A stretch of 64,000 nucleotides of DNA from positions 37,415 to 101,414 of the forward strand of contig DASTTY010000045.1 of the NCBI GenBank assembly GCA_035759925.1. The letters are read 5' to 3'. A program made the position numbers and the translations under genes. Below are positions 25,239 through 33,540 of this stretch, piece after piece. The first letter of the stretch is position 1. Each line of letters starts with the position of its first letter. The notes below the pieces were generated by a model, which was not told the DNA's origin, searched no databases, and saw nothing but the letters and a program-made list of their open reading frames with translations. Source of the stretch: RHKX01 sp035759925 (lineage in GTDB: Bacteria > Actinomycetota > Thermoleophilia > Solirubrobacterales > 70-9).

Positions 25239-25922
25239 TCATGCCCCGTTCGAAGCCGGGACCCCGGCCCACCACGCGTCGAAGAGGTCGTCGGCGGCCG
25301 CTCTCGCGGCGGCGAAGCTCTCGTTGCCCTCGATCGCGACCGCCGAGGGGCTGATCCCGAGCGGGAGCAGCCGCTCCTCGTCGAAGAGCGCCCAGGCGTC
25401 GGCGATCTCGGGCGTTCCCTCGGGATGGAACTGGAGGCCGAGGCTGGGGCCGAGCGCGAAGGCAGCCGGCCCGGCGGACGAGCGCGCCAGCTCCTCGGCC
25501 CCGGGCGGGACATCGAGCTGGTCGTAGTGGAAATGCAGCCACGGACCGGCCGGAATGCGATCGGGATCGCTGGTCTCGATCTCCTGCCAGCCGACCTCGG
25601 GCGGGTCGGCGGGGCGGACCTGCGCTCCCGCCGCGGCGGCGAGCGCCTGACCCCCGAAGCAGAGGCCGAGGACCGGCACCCCGGCATCGAGCGCCGCGCG
25701 CAGGAACGCGATCTCGGCAGCGACCCAGGCCGGCGCGTCCTGCTCGGCGGGGCTGTGCTCGGAGCCGAGCGCGCAGAGCCACGGCAGGCCATCCGGCGCG
25801 TCGGGCAACCCGTCCTCCCAGACCCGGAGGATCTCGTAGGCGATCCCCCGGCGCTCGCACCATTCGGCGAACAGGGCGGGTGGGCCGCTCTCCTCGTGCT
25901 GCAGGATCAGGCCCGGCACCAT
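25239..25922 (-). CDS. Class I glutamine amidotransferase-like protein
   Basis: A 227-residue protein with the class I (triad) glutaminase fold. The nucleophile elbow is GLCFGGQALAA, and the histidine and glutamate of the triad fall in QFHPEGTPE. The layout resembles stand-alone GMP-synthase-like amidotransferases of unknown substrate rather than PurQ, HisH or TrpG. It lacks a synthase domain, so any ammonia acceptor must be a separate protein, or it may be a gamma-glutamyl hydrolase. It lies 13 bp downstream of the zinc transporter permease on the same strand and could be co-transcribed. Confidence 0.8.
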   Translation of the reverse strand: MVPGLILQHEESGPPALFAEWCERRGIAYEILRVWEDGLPDAPDGLPWLCALGSEHSPAEQDAPAWVAAEIAFLRAALDAGVPVLGLCFGGQALAAAAGAQVRPADPPEVGWQEIETSDPDRIPAGPWLHFHYDQLDVPPGAEELARSSAGPAAFALGPSLGLQFHPEGTPEIADAWALFDEERLLPLGISPSAVAIEGNESFAAARAAADDLFDAWWAGVPASNGA

Positions 25923-25935
25923 CGGCGCCGATTAT

Positions 25936-26760
25936 TCAGGACGCGGCCGGCCGGCCGGTGGCGCGGGGCACCGCCATCGCCACCGCGAAGACGGCGACAG
26001 CGCAGATCGCGATCGAGGCGCCGGCGGCGAGCTCGGCCCAGTAGCTCAGGTAGATACCGGCGACGCCGGCGAACGCCGCGGCCGCGGCTGCGATCCAGAG
26101 CGCGCCGGTCAGGCTGCGGGCGATGCGAAGCGCCGCCGCGCCGGGGCCGATCACGATCGCGACGACGAGGAGGTTGCCGAGCGAGCCGACCGCGATCAGG
26201 ACCGTCAGCGCAAGCAGGGAGAGCAGGAGGGCGGCGGCGCGTTGGTTGCCGCCGCCGAGGTTGCGGGCGGTCTGCGGGTCGAAGCCGGAGAGCGTCAGCA
26301 AGCGATGGCCGCGAGCGAGGGCGAGGAGGGTGACGATTGCGAGCGCGGCCGACGCCGCGAGGTCGCCGGCCGAGACCGCGAGCGGGTCACCGAAGAGGAT
26401 CTCGCCGAGCCGGACCGGGACGTCCGGCGAGAGGGCGAGGAGCGTGCCGAGCCCGAACAGGCCGGTGACCGTGACCGCGACGGCGACGTCGGCGCCGACC
26501 GCGCGCTGGCGCGATGCCGCAGCGATGCAGATCGCGGCGACGGCGAGACCGGCCGCGGCCCCGAACCCGAGCGGGATCGAGGCCAGCGAGGCGATCACGA
26601 GTCCGGGCAGCATCGAGTGCGCGATCGATTCCGTGGCATAGCTCTGCCGGTAGAGCACGACCCAGACGCCGAGCGGGCCGCAGACGACCGCGAGGATCAG
26701 CAGCTCGAGGATCGCCCGCTGGGTGATCCCCTCCCGCAACGGCTCGGTCAGCAGATCCAT
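25936..26760 (-). CDS. Metal ABC transporter permease (ZnuB-like), first
   Basis: A 274-residue membrane protein with about eight helices, typical of the zinc/manganese/iron ABC-3 permease family. It contains VWVVLYRQSYATESIAHSML near the N-terminus and the GFDPQTARNLG coupling segment that contacts the ATPase. Its start (ATG 26760) directly abuts the stop of the ATPase gene. It likely forms a heterodimer with the second permease at 27498-28325. Confidence 0.88.
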   Translation of the reverse strand: MDLLTEPLREGITQRAILELLILAVVCGPLGVWVVLYRQSYATESIAHSMLPGLVIASLASIPLGFGAAAGLAVAAICIAAASRQRAVGADVAVAVTVTGLFGLGTLLALSPDVPVRLGEILFGDPLAVSAGDLAASAALAIVTLLALARGHRLLTLSGFDPQTARNLGGGNQRAAALLLSLLALTVLIAVGSLGNLLVVAIVIGPGAAALRIARSLTGALWIAAAAAAFAGVAGIYLSYWAELAAGASIAICAVAVFAVAMAVPRATGRPAAS

Positions 26761-27501
26761 CTAATGACCGTGGTGCTGGACGACGATCGCCTCCTCGCCC
26801 GAGGCGAGGACGACGATCTCACCGCCGTAGGTCTCATGGAGAACGGCCGCGGTCATGCCGTCGGGAGGGCCGTAATAGACCTGGCGGCCGTTCAGGCAGA
26901 GGACCGCGTCGAAGCGTTTGGCCTGCTCGATGTCGTGGCTGGAGACGAGGAGCGTCCGTCCCTCGTCGCGGAGCTCGCGGAGGATCGTGAGGATCCGCTC
27001 GCCGGAGGGATGATCGACGCCGCTGAGCGGCTCGTCGAGCAGGATCACGCTCGCGTCACGGACGAGAGCGCGGGCGATCAAGACCCGCTGGCGCTGACCG
27101 CCGGAGAGGCTTCCGAAGTGCTCGCCGGTCTCGCCGCCGAGACCGACCCGGTCGAGCGCCGCCGCCGCCCGCGCCCGCCGCCCGCGCCCGAGCGGGCGGT
27201 ACCAGGGGGCCTCCGGATAGGCGCCCATCAAGGCGACGTCGAGGGCGCTGACCGGGAAGTCGAGCCGGTAACGCTCGGTCTGAGGGACGTAGGCGGTCGT
27301 CCCGGCAACCGACACCGTTCCGGTCCGTCGCGGCAGCTCGCCGAGCAGGGCCCGAAAGAGCGTCGTCTTGCCGCCGCCGTTGGGGCCGAGGACCGCCACC
27401 ATCGTGCCGGCAGGAGCTCCGAAGCCGATCTCGCGGATCGCGGGCGCGCCACCGTATCCACCGTCGAGGTCTGAAACCTCGATCGCAGCCGCCGCGCTCA
27501 T
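26761..27501 (-). CDS. Metal ABC transporter ATP-binding protein (ZnuC-like)
   Basis: A 246-residue ATPase. Walker A is GPNGGGKTT, the Q-loop segment is AYVPQTER, the signature LSGGQRQR and Walker B VILLDEPLSG with GVDHPS. This matches the ZnuC/MntB family of high-affinity metal importers. The C-terminus ends IVVQHHGH, a histidine-rich tail that could sense or buffer metal. It overlaps the upstream permease by 4 bp and is followed immediately by the other permease. Confidence 0.9.
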   Translation of the reverse strand: MSAAAAIEVSDLDGGYGGAPAIREIGFGAPAGTMVAVLGPNGGGKTTLFRALLGELPRRTGTVSVAGTTAYVPQTERYRLDFPVSALDVALMGAYPEAPWYRPLGRGRRARAAAALDRVGLGGETGEHFGSLSGGQRQRVLIARALVRDASVILLDEPLSGVDHPSGERILTILRELRDEGRTLLVSSHDIEQAKRFDAVLCLNGRQVYYGPPDGMTAAVLHETYGGEIVVLASGEEAIVVQHHGH

Positions 27502-28325
27502 CGGCCGGCCGCCACGGCGACGGATGGGGCAGTCAGCTCCCGCCAGGCGAGTGCCGCCGCGAAGACGCCGGCGCCGAGCACGGCGATGACCGCGCCGGGC
27601 GGCGCATCGAGGTGGAAGGCGATGACGAGCCCGGCCAGCCCCTCGACGAGGGCGATCGCCGCCGCACCGACCTCGAGCCGGGCGACGCTCGTCGCGAACA
27701 GCCGCGCGGTCGCCGCCGGGACGACCAGGATGGCGCTGACGAGTAGCGCCCCGACGGCGTCGATCGCCGCGATCGCCGCGAAGGCGACGACGGCGAGCAG
27801 GACCAGGTCGGCGGCGGCCCCCGCGCCGCGCGGCCTCCGGTCGAGGTCGTCGAACCCCGACGCGATCCAGCGGCGCCGGAGGCGGGCCGCGGCTGCCAGC
27901 GTCGCGACGAGAGCGAGGGCGGTGACGATCAGCTCGCCATGCCCGATCGCCAGCAGCGAGCCGAACAGGAGCTGGTCGACGCCGGCTCCGGTCGCGAAGA
28001 AGTCGCTCGCGACGATGATCCCGACGGCGAGGGCGGTGACGAGGACGAGCGCGGTCGCGGCATCCGAGGCGATTGCTGCCCGGCGCCCGAGCCGCTCGAG
28101 CAGCGCCGCGAAGCCGCCGCCGACTGCGAACGCCGCCAGGGCCGGAGGGATGCCGGCCGGGCCGGCGACGACCAGACCCGGGAATGCAGCGGTGCCGACG
28201 CCGTGCGTGAAGAAGGCGAGGCGGCGGAGGACGATCTGGGCGCCGAGGAGGCCCGCGACCGGAGCGAGCAGCGCGATCTCGAGGGCCGCGCGTTGCATGA
28301 AGGGCAGCTGGAAGGGATCAAGCAT
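27498..28325 (-). CDS. Metal ABC transporter permease (ZnuB-like), second
   Basis: A 275-residue ABC-3-family permease distinct from the one at 25936. The N-terminal LPFMQRAALEIALLAPVAGLLGAQIVLRRLAFF and a GFDDLDRRP segment at the ATPase-contact position mark the family. ATG 28325 is used; ATG 28334 is possible. It begins just 22 bp from the divergent fur-family gene, and a Zur-like box overlaps its start codon, so its transcript is probably leaderless and metal-repressed. Confidence 0.87.
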   Translation of the reverse strand: MLDPFQLPFMQRAALEIALLAPVAGLLGAQIVLRRLAFFTHGVGTAAFPGLVVAGPAGIPPALAAFAVGGGFAALLERLGRRAAIASDAATALVLVTALAVGIIVASDFFATGAGVDQLLFGSLLAIGHGELIVTALALVATLAAAARLRRRWIASGFDDLDRRPRGAGAAADLVLLAVVAFAAIAAIDAVGALLVSAILVVPAATARLFATSVARLEVGAAAIALVEGLAGLVIAFHLDAPPGAVIAVLGAGVFAAALAWRELTAPSVAVAAGR

Positions 28326-28339
28326 GAGAACCATTATCT
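28325..28339. promoter_or_regulatory. Putative Zur/Fur box between permease and regulator
   Basis: TGAGAACCATTATCT fits the TGAnAAnnATTnTCA Fur/Zur palindrome at nearly every fixed position. It sits in the 22-bp space between two divergent start codons, where bound repressor would block both genes. GATAAAG follows on the complementary strand, as at the second box. Confidence 0.6.
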
Positions 28340-28347
28340 TTATCGCG

Positions 28348-28818
28348 ATGGCCTCGAGCGCAGCGATCGCAACCCCGCCGGCCGCGGACTGGATCGACAG
28401 CGCCGAGCGGGCGCTGCGCGCCGCCGGCCATCGCGCGAGCTCTCCGCGGGCCGCGGTGCTGGCACTGATCGGCGAGCAGGACTGCGTACTCAGCGCCCGT
28501 GAGATCGCCGACGAGCTCCGCGCCGGCGGCAATCCGGTCGGCGTCGCGACCGTCTACCGGACGCTCGAGCTGCTCGAATCGATGCGCCTCGTCCAGCGCC
28601 TCGACGTCGGCGACGGCTCCGCCCGCTACGAGCCGGCGCTGCCCGGCGGCGAGCACCATCATCACCACCTGATCTGCGACAGCTGCGGCCGGGTGACCCC
28701 ATTCGAGGACCCGAAGCTCGAGCGGGCGATCGACGAGCTCGGACGCCGCCTCGACTACGCGGTCGGCGATCACGACGTGATCCTCCGCGGCCAGTGCCCG
28801 CGCTGCGCCCGCGGCTGA
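28348..28818 (+). CDS. zur: Fur-family metal regulator, probably zinc (Zur)
   Basis: A 156-residue Fur-family repressor. The DNA-binding part contains GNPVGVATVYRTLELLESM, the dimerisation part has GGEHHHHHLICDSCGRV, and the C-terminal GQCPRCARG supplies the second CxxC of a structural zinc site. Its position inside a zinc-type ABC importer locus, divergent from the permease and convergent with the binding protein, favours Zur over Fur or PerR. ATG 28348 is used; ATG 28324 would add eight residues but would run through the operator. Confidence 0.85.
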   Translation: MASSAAIATPPAADWIDSAERALRAAGHRASSPRAAVLALIGEQDCVLSAREIADELRAGGNPVGVATVYRTLELLESMRLVQRLDVGDGSARYEPALPGGEHHHHHLICDSCGRVTPFEDPKLERAIDELGRRLDYAVGDHDVILRGQCPRCARG

Positions 28819-28831
28819 GCTGCCGGCGCCA

Positions 28832-29770
28832 TCATCCCGGTCCGAACCGGCAATCGATCGCGCCCTCGCTGAAGCCGGCGACGAGCGTCTTCGTGTTCGC
28901 CTCCAGCGAGCCGATGTAGGTGGCGGCGTCGGAGCCCTCGGGACCGAGCGTGTCGGCCCAGAGCTCGCCGCCGATCCGGGCCCCGGCGCCGTCGGCGATC
29001 GCCGCTTCGAGGTCTGGGCTGACGCCTGCCTCCGGGAAGACGATCGAGACGCCGGCGGCGCGGATCGCCTCGATCAGCTTCTCGGTCTCGCCCGCCGACG
29101 CCTGCGCCTGGGTGCTCAGCGCCGGAATCGCCGCGCCGATCACGTCGATGTCGTAGCGGCGCGCGTAGTAGCCGAGCGCGTCGTGGCTCGTCACCAGCTT
29201 GCGCTCCGCCGCTGGCACCCGTCCGACGCAGGCCGCGATCTCGCGGTCGAGCCGCTCGAGGGCAGCGCCGTAGCGGCGGGCCCGTGCGTCGTAGCCGGGA
29301 GCGCCGGCCGGGTCGACGGCGTCGAGCTCGTCGCGGATCGCGGCCACGGCGGCGACCGCGTTGCGCGGGTCCTGCCACCAGTGCGGGTCCTCGCCGCCAT
29401 CGCCGGGGATCAGATGGACGTGATCGGCGAGCGTCAGCTCCGGCGCGTCGCTCCCCGAGCCCTCGACGAGCTGGTCGAGCCAGTCGTCGACGTCGCCGCC
29501 GGAGCGGACGATCAGGTCGGCGTTCGCGAGCGCCTCGGCGTCGCTGGGACGCGGCTCGTACTCGTGCGGGTCGGCGTTCGCGGCGAGGATCTGGGTGACG
29601 TCGGCACGCTCGCCGGCGACGTTGCGGACGAGGTCGGCGGCCTGGGAGGTGGTGACGACGACATCGGGCCGCCCGCCGCTGCCGCCGTCGCTCGAGCCGC
29701 AGCCGGCGAGCGCCGCCGAGACAGCGAGCAGCGCGCAACCGATAAAGAAAGTGAGAATCGTTCGCAGCAA
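28832..29770 (-). CDS. Metal-binding ABC substrate-binding lipoprotein (ZnuA-like)
   Basis: A 312-residue solute-binding protein of the ZnuA/TroA cluster. The signal ends in AALAGCGSS, a lipobox. Metal ligands fall in ADPHEYEPRPSD, EDPHWWQDPRNA and TSHDALGYYARRYD, with a late FPEAGVSPD, as in zinc and manganese binding proteins. The start is a TTG at 29770, only about 10 nt from a TATCTT -10 element, so the mRNA is likely leaderless. A Zur-like box overlaps the start. It converges with the regulator gene, so the importer is split over two transcription units. Confidence 0.86.
   Translation of the reverse strand: MLRTILTFFIGCALLAVSAALAGCGSSDGGSGGRPDVVVTTSQAADLVRNVAGERADVTQILAANADPHEYEPRPSDAEALANADLIVRSGGDVDDWLDQLVEGSGSDAPELTLADHVHLIPGDGGEDPHWWQDPRNAVAAVAAIRDELDAVDPAGAPGYDARARRYGAALERLDREIAACVGRVPAAERKLVTSHDALGYYARRYDIDVIGAAIPALSTQAQASAGETEKLIEAIRAAGVSIVFPEAGVSPDLEAAIADGAGARIGGELWADTLGPEGSDAATYIGSLEANTKTLVAGFSEGAIDCRFGPG
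29752..29766. promoter_or_regulatory. Putative Zur/Fur box at the ZnuA-like gene start
   Basis: TGAGAATCGTTCGCA shares the TGAnAA half and TT core of the box at 28325-28339 and is preceded by the same GATAAAG. It overlaps the first codons of the binding-protein gene, just downstream of its -10. The right half is weak. Confidence 0.4.
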
Positions 29771-29857
29771 GGTCGCGCGACAAGATAGCGGAGCCGTGGG
29801 TCTCCCCGGTCGGCGATCGGATAGCTTGAAGACGACGCGACCGCCCGGGAGGAATCG

Positions 29858-30244
29858 ATGGACCCAAGCAGCCTGAAGAAGTTCGAGCTTTTCAAGGACG
29901 TCGACGAGAGCAAGCTCAACAAGATCGCGCCGTTCACGATGCTCGTCGAGTTCCCGGAGGGCAAGACCGTGATCCAGGAGGGCGGCTACTCGAACGACTT
30001 CTACGCGATCGAGAGCGGCACCGCGAAGGTCGAGCGCGGCGGCGAGACGATCGCCGAGATCGGCCCCGGCGACGTCTTCGGCGAGCAGGGCCTGCTCGAG
30101 CGGCAAGAGCGTTCGGCGTCGGTCGTTGCGACCGCGCCGCTGCGGGCTCTGAAGATCGAGCATTGGGAGATCCCGCGGATGCGGAAGGCGATGCCCGAGG
30201 TCCTCGAGGAGCTCCAGCGGACGATCGAAGAGCGCTCGCGCTGA
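29858..30244 (+). CDS. Stand-alone cyclic nucleotide-binding domain protein
   Basis: A 128-residue protein made of a single cyclic-nucleotide-binding beta barrel. The N-terminal KKFELFKDVDESKLNKIAPF leads into FPEGKTVIQEGGYSNDFYAI, and the phosphate-binding cassette is GPGDVFGEQGLLERQERSA, with the family Glu and Arg. There is no helix-turn-helix, so it is not a CRP-type repressor; relatives are effectors or modules of larger proteins. A strong GGGAGGA ribosome-binding site precedes ATG 29858. It is divergent from the zinc-binding lipoprotein, and no partner is evident. Confidence 0.8.
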   Translation: MDPSSLKKFELFKDVDESKLNKIAPFTMLVEFPEGKTVIQEGGYSNDFYAIESGTAKVERGGETIAEIGPGDVFGEQGLLERQERSASVVATAPLRALKIEHWEIPRMRKAMPEVLEELQRTIEERSR

Positions 30245-30250
30245 TTGCTG

Positions 30251-30419
30251 GATCGGTTAGATGACCGATCCCGAACCCCCACGCGCGCGGATGAACCGCC
30301 GGACGCTGCGCATCTCGTCGTCCTCGCCGGCTCACGGCCTTCCAGGCCGCTTCGCCTCCTGCGTCCTCGATCTGCTTGGTCCGGCGGTCCCCCGCACACG
30401 CGGGGGCTCGGAACCGATC
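30251..30419. other. GC-rich intergenic stretch with nested inverted repeats
   Basis: No convincing gene lies between the cyclic-nucleotide protein and the riboswitch. The stretch is strongly self-complementary. Outer arms at 30251-30258 and 30412-30419 (8 bp) enclose a 10-bp helix (30295-30304 with 30379-30388), a hairpin at 30335-30349, and directly abutting the helix a 7-bp hairpin, CCCCCGC-ACAC-GCGGGGG (30389-30406). The outer left arm can alternatively pair locally with 30264-30270. It may be a structured RNA, a terminator complex or a decayed gene; strand is undetermined. Confidence 0.45.
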
Positions 30420-30469
30420 ATCTAGGGGGGCGCCCGGCCGGCGGCCGTCCGGGTAGAGTGCGCCGGCAG

Positions 30470-30634
30470 ATACGGTCGGTGGTCCAGGGAAGTCCGGTGC
30501 AAAGCCGGCGCGGTCCCGCCACTGTGACCGGGTGAGGATGCCACCCGGCGGCTCGGCCGCCGGCCACTGGACCCGACGAGGATCCGGGAAGGCGTGGCAT
30601 CAAGTCCCGGGAGCCAGGAGACCTGACTCCGGCC
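30470..30634 (+). promoter_or_regulatory. Cobalamin (B12) riboswitch
   Basis: The conserved core of the cobalamin aptamer is clear: GGGAAGTCCGGTGCAAAGCC, then CGGTCCCGCCACTGTGACCG, and the B12 box AGCCAGGAGACCTG at 30612-30625. A P1 stem can form between 30473-30479 and 30628-30634. A -10-like TAGAGT at 30454-30459 would start transcription just before the aptamer. It reports that the following operon handles B12 or its precursors and is switched off when cobalamin is plentiful. Confidence 0.95.
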
Positions 30635-30668
30635 GAGCCGTCGTAAACCCTCGAGGAAAGGGTGGCTC
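30635..30668 (+). promoter_or_regulatory. Riboswitch expression platform, start-site sequestering hairpin
   Basis: GAGCC (30635-30639) can pair with GGCTC (30664-30668), and ACCCT (30647-30651) with AGGGT (30659-30663), placing the GAGGAAAG ribosome-binding site in the hairpin directly before ATG 30670. It begins where the aptamer P1 stem ends, so ligand binding could favour it. There is no T tract. This predicts control at the level of translation initiation. Confidence 0.6.
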
Positions 30669-30669
30669 C

Positions 30670-31659
30670 ATGCCAACACCCGTAATCCCCGCGCGCATCA
30701 CCCATGCGTGGCCTTGGGCGCTGCTCTGCGCCTGCCTGCTGATGCTCACCACCGCCTCGCCGGCCGAGGCCTCGACTCCGGCCGGTATCCGCGTCGTCGC
30801 CCCCGGCGGTCAGACCCTCGCCGAGGCCATCCAGCTCACCGGCCCGGCCCGGCTCGAGACCAGCCCGAAGGCCGACTGCTTCGGCCCCGGCACCGGTGGA
30901 TCCGGCGACCGCGTCACGGTCCCGGGCTCGACCGCGCTCGGCCAGCTCGCCGGCGCCGGCCGGTGGCACGATCGGATTTCCCCGCTCGGCGTCACCGACG
31001 CGTTCGACTTCGGTCTCGGGATCTGCAGGATCGGCCGGGCGGTCGCCCCGTCGACCGGTTACTGGTACCTGAAGGTCGACCATGCGGCCTCGTTCTCCGG
31101 CGCCGACCAGACGAGGGTCCGCCGCGGCGACGAGATCCTCTGGTACCTGATCACCGACTTCAACGATCCGATCCCGGACGAGCTCGCGCTCGACGTCCCG
31201 GATCGGATCGAGGCCGGCGTCCCGTTCGAGGCGAAGGTGACCGCCTACGCCGACAACGGCGACGCGTCCCCGGCCGCCGGGGCGACCGTGAGCGGCGCCG
31301 CCGCGCCGACCGATGCCCAGGGCCGGACAACGGTCACCGTCGATGAGACCACTGCGACGATCCGCGCGACCCGGCCCGGGGCGATCCCGTCGAACTCGGT
31401 CACGGTCTGCACCGCGCGCGCTGCCGACTGTCCGGCCGGCTATGCGGCCTTCATCGGCGGCACCGCCGGGCGCGACCGGATCATCGGTGGCAAGGACGCC
31501 GAGACGATCGTCGCCGGTGGCGGCCGGGACCGGATCGAGGCCGTCCGCGGCCGTGCCCGGGACCGGGTCAACTGCGGCGGCGGCAAGGACCGCCTGATCA
31601 TCCGCAAGGGGTCGGGCGCGAAGCATCGCGGCTGCGAGCGGATCAAGCGGCGGCGATGA
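30670..31659 (+). CDS. Secreted DUF4430 (transcobalamin C-terminal-like) protein with calcium-repeat-like tail
   Basis: A 329-residue exported protein, first gene under the B12 riboswitch. A signal peptide (ALLCACLLMLTTASPAEA) is followed by a domain ending in GYWYLKVDHAASFSGADQTRV and RRGDEILWYLITDF, the pattern of the DUF4430/transcobalamin C-terminal beta domain. Next is an immunoglobulin-like segment with a conserved proline start (IEAGVPFEAKVTAY), and then a tail with GG-x-x-GRDRI-type repeats and two cysteines, resembling RTX-like repeats. A cobalamin-capturing surface role is inferred from the riboswitch and the neighbouring transporter. There is no membrane anchor, so it may be free or wall-bound. 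Confidence 0.78.
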   Translation: MPTPVIPARITHAWPWALLCACLLMLTTASPAEASTPAGIRVVAPGGQTLAEAIQLTGPARLETSPKADCFGPGTGGSGDRVTVPGSTALGQLAGAGRWHDRISPLGVTDAFDFGLGICRIGRAVAPSTGYWYLKVDHAASFSGADQTRVRRGDEILWYLITDFNDPIPDELALDVPDRIEAGVPFEAKVTAYADNGDASPAAGATVSGAAAPTDAQGRTTVTVDETTATIRATRPGAIPSNSVTVCTARAADCPAGYAAFIGGTAGRDRIIGGKDAETIVAGGGRDRIEAVRGRARDRVNCGGGKDRLIIRKGSGAKHRGCERIKRRR

Positions 31660-31678
31660 TCCCGGCGCCCGCCGCGAG

Positions 31679-32647
31679 ATGACCCGGACCGCGCTCGTCC
31701 TCGCCGTGGCGGCGCTGGCCGCCGTTGCGACGACGGGCGGATGCGGGTTCGGTCCCGGCGACGCGTCGCCGGGTCGGGCTGAGCTCCGGGTCACCCGCGA
31801 GTTCGGGACGATTCCGATGGTGACGGCGACCCTCGACGACCCGACCGAGTCGGACACGGTCGTGCGGATGCTCGACTCGAGCGCCGACCTCGAGACCTCC
31901 TACGGCGGCAACTTCGTCGACTCGATCGACGGCTATGCCGGCAGCACCGCCGGAGGCGGCGACGAGGACTGGTTCTTCTTCGTCAACGGCTACTACTCGG
32001 ACATCGGCTCCGGCGAGACCCCGGTCCGCCCCGGGGACCGGATCTGGTGGGACTACCGCTACTGGTCGGCCGCCTACCGGGTCCCGGCGGTCGTCGGCTC
32101 GTGGCCGGAGCCGTTCCTCCACGGCTACGAAGGAGATCGCCCGGCGACCGTCGTCCAGTGCCTGACGGACCGCGAGCCCTGCGACGCGGTGATGGCCTCG
32201 CTCGAGGACGAGGGCATCGACGCGCGGCTCGAGCGGCCCGCCGCCCCGGAGCCGAGCCCGGACGAGCTCCGCGTCCTCGTCGGCCCCTGGGACGTCGTCC
32301 GCGGCGATCCGGCGGCTCGCCGGATCGAGTCGGGCCCGGGGGAGAGCGGTGTCTACGCGAGCTTCGGGCGCTGCGCGGGGGCGACGACGCTGACCGTCGA
32401 CGACGATCACGGCCGCCCGGTCGAGCGATTCACCGACGCCGGGCTGATCGCGGCGGTCCGCCGCGAGCCCGACCAGCCGACGTGGGTCGTCACCGGCACC
32501 GACGCGACCGCGGCCGCCGGCGCCGCAGCGGCGCTCGACGGCGCCGTGCTCCGCGACCGCTACGCGGTCGCCTTCAGCGGTGGCGAGCCGGTGCCCCTGC
32601 CCTCGCCGGAGGCGGCCCCCGCCGGGGGCCCGGAGGCCTGCCGATGA
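31679..32647 (+). CDS. DUF4430-containing lipoprotein
   Basis: A 322-residue exported protein whose signal ends in TTGGCGFGPG, a probable lipobox. Residues about 40-130 form a DUF4430/transcobalamin C-terminal-like domain: GGNFVDSIDGYAG, then DWFFFVNGYYSDIGSGE, VRPGDRIWWDYRYW. The remaining 190 residues contain a second, unassigned alpha/beta-looking region (LRVLVGPWDVVRGD). In animal transcobalamin this type of beta domain closes over the cobalamin face. Here it is membrane-anchored next to an ECF transporter, and it overlaps the T-component gene by 4 bp, so co-function is likely. Confidence 0.78.
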   Translation: MTRTALVLAVAALAAVATTGGCGFGPGDASPGRAELRVTREFGTIPMVTATLDDPTESDTVVRMLDSSADLETSYGGNFVDSIDGYAGSTAGGGDEDWFFFVNGYYSDIGSGETPVRPGDRIWWDYRYWSAAYRVPAVVGSWPEPFLHGYEGDRPATVVQCLTDREPCDAVMASLEDEGIDARLERPAAPEPSPDELRVLVGPWDVVRGDPAARRIESGPGESGVYASFGRCAGATTLTVDDDHGRPVERFTDAGLIAAVRREPDQPTWVVTGTDATAAAGAAAALDGAVLRDRYAVAFSGGEPVPLPSPEAAPAGGPEACR

Positions 32648-33540
32648 ACGCGATGCTCGCCTACGCACCGCGGCGCGGGCCGCTCGGCGCTGCCCGCCCC
32701 TGGATCGCGGTCGTCTACCTGGCGCCGCTCGCGGTCATCGCGTTCACCTTCGCCAACCCACTCGTCCTGCTCGCCGCGGGCACCGCGGCCGCCGGCGCCG
32801 GGATCGCCGCCGGGGCGGGCCGGAGCATCGCCCAGCCGCTCCGCTGGTCGGTCGGCCTCGCGGTGATGGTCGTCGCCGTCAACGCGATCGCCTCGCAGCG
32901 CGGTGACACGGTCCTCTTCCGCGGCTCCGAGCTTCCCGTCATCGGGCGGATCGACATCACCCTCGAGGCGCTCGCCGAGGGCGGCGTGCTGGCGCTGCGG
33001 ATCCTCGTCGCGCTGCTCGTCTTCGCCGTCTGGTCGGCCTGCGTCGACCCCGACCGGGTGCTTCGCGCCGTCCGCCCGTTCGCCGCGCGCTCGGCGCTGA
33101 CGGCGACGCTCGTCAGCCGCCTCGTCCCGACCGCGGCCGCCGACGGCGCCCGCATGGCCGAGGCCGGTCGCCTGCGCGGCCCGGCGGCGGCGCCGGTCGG
33201 CCGCGCCGCGCTGGTGCGGCGGCTGGTCGCGGGCGCGCTCGACCGCTCCGTCGACATCGCCGCGACGCTCGAGCTGCGCGGCTACGGGCTCGGTATCCGC
33301 TCGCGGCTGCCGCGGCACCGGCGCGAGCCCGGTGAGGGCGCCCTGCTCGCGGCCGGCGTCGCCGGGCTCGTCGCGATCGCGCTCGCCGCTGCCTCCGGCA
33401 TCGCCTCCTTCGACGCCTATCCGCGGGTCGCGATCGAGCTCGGCCCGGAAACGCTGCTGTTCGCGCTCGCGGTGCCGGCGTTCGCGCTCGCGCCGCTCCT
33501 TCCCGACGTCCTCCGCGAGCGGAGGCTGCGGCGTGGCTGA
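32644..33540 (+). CDS. ECF transporter T component (EcfT/CbiQ family)
   Basis: A 298-residue membrane protein with about five helices. The cytoplasmic domain shows the two short Ala/Gly-Arg-Gly motifs by which EcfT couples to the ATPases: AEAGRLRGPAAAP and ATLELRGYGLG. ATG 32644 overlaps the previous stop by 4 bp; the longer open frame upstream is a shadow. It connects the ATPases to the substrate-specific S component encoded two genes downstream. Confidence 0.87.
   Translation: MNAMLAYAPRRGPLGAARPWIAVVYLAPLAVIAFTFANPLVLLAAGTAAAGAGIAAGAGRSIAQPLRWSVGLAVMVVAVNAIASQRGDTVLFRGSELPVIGRIDITLEALAEGGVLALRILVALLVFAVWSACVDPDRVLRAVRPFAARSALTATLVSRLVPTAAADGARMAEAGRLRGPAAAPVGRAALVRRLVAGALDRSVDIAATLELRGYGLGIRSRLPRHRREPGEGALLAAGVAGLVAIALAAASGIASFDAYPRVAIELGPETLLFALAVPAFALAPLLPDVLRERRLRRG

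Noticed and set aside
30251..30419. Assignment of the region as RNase P RNA, tmRNA, SRP RNA or 6C RNA
   Set aside because: None of the conserved sequence motifs of these RNAs is present on either strand.
30245..30535. A 96-codon plus-strand frame running into the riboswitch
   Set aside because: It overlaps the conserved riboswitch aptamer, has no ribosome-binding site and no protein-like pattern.
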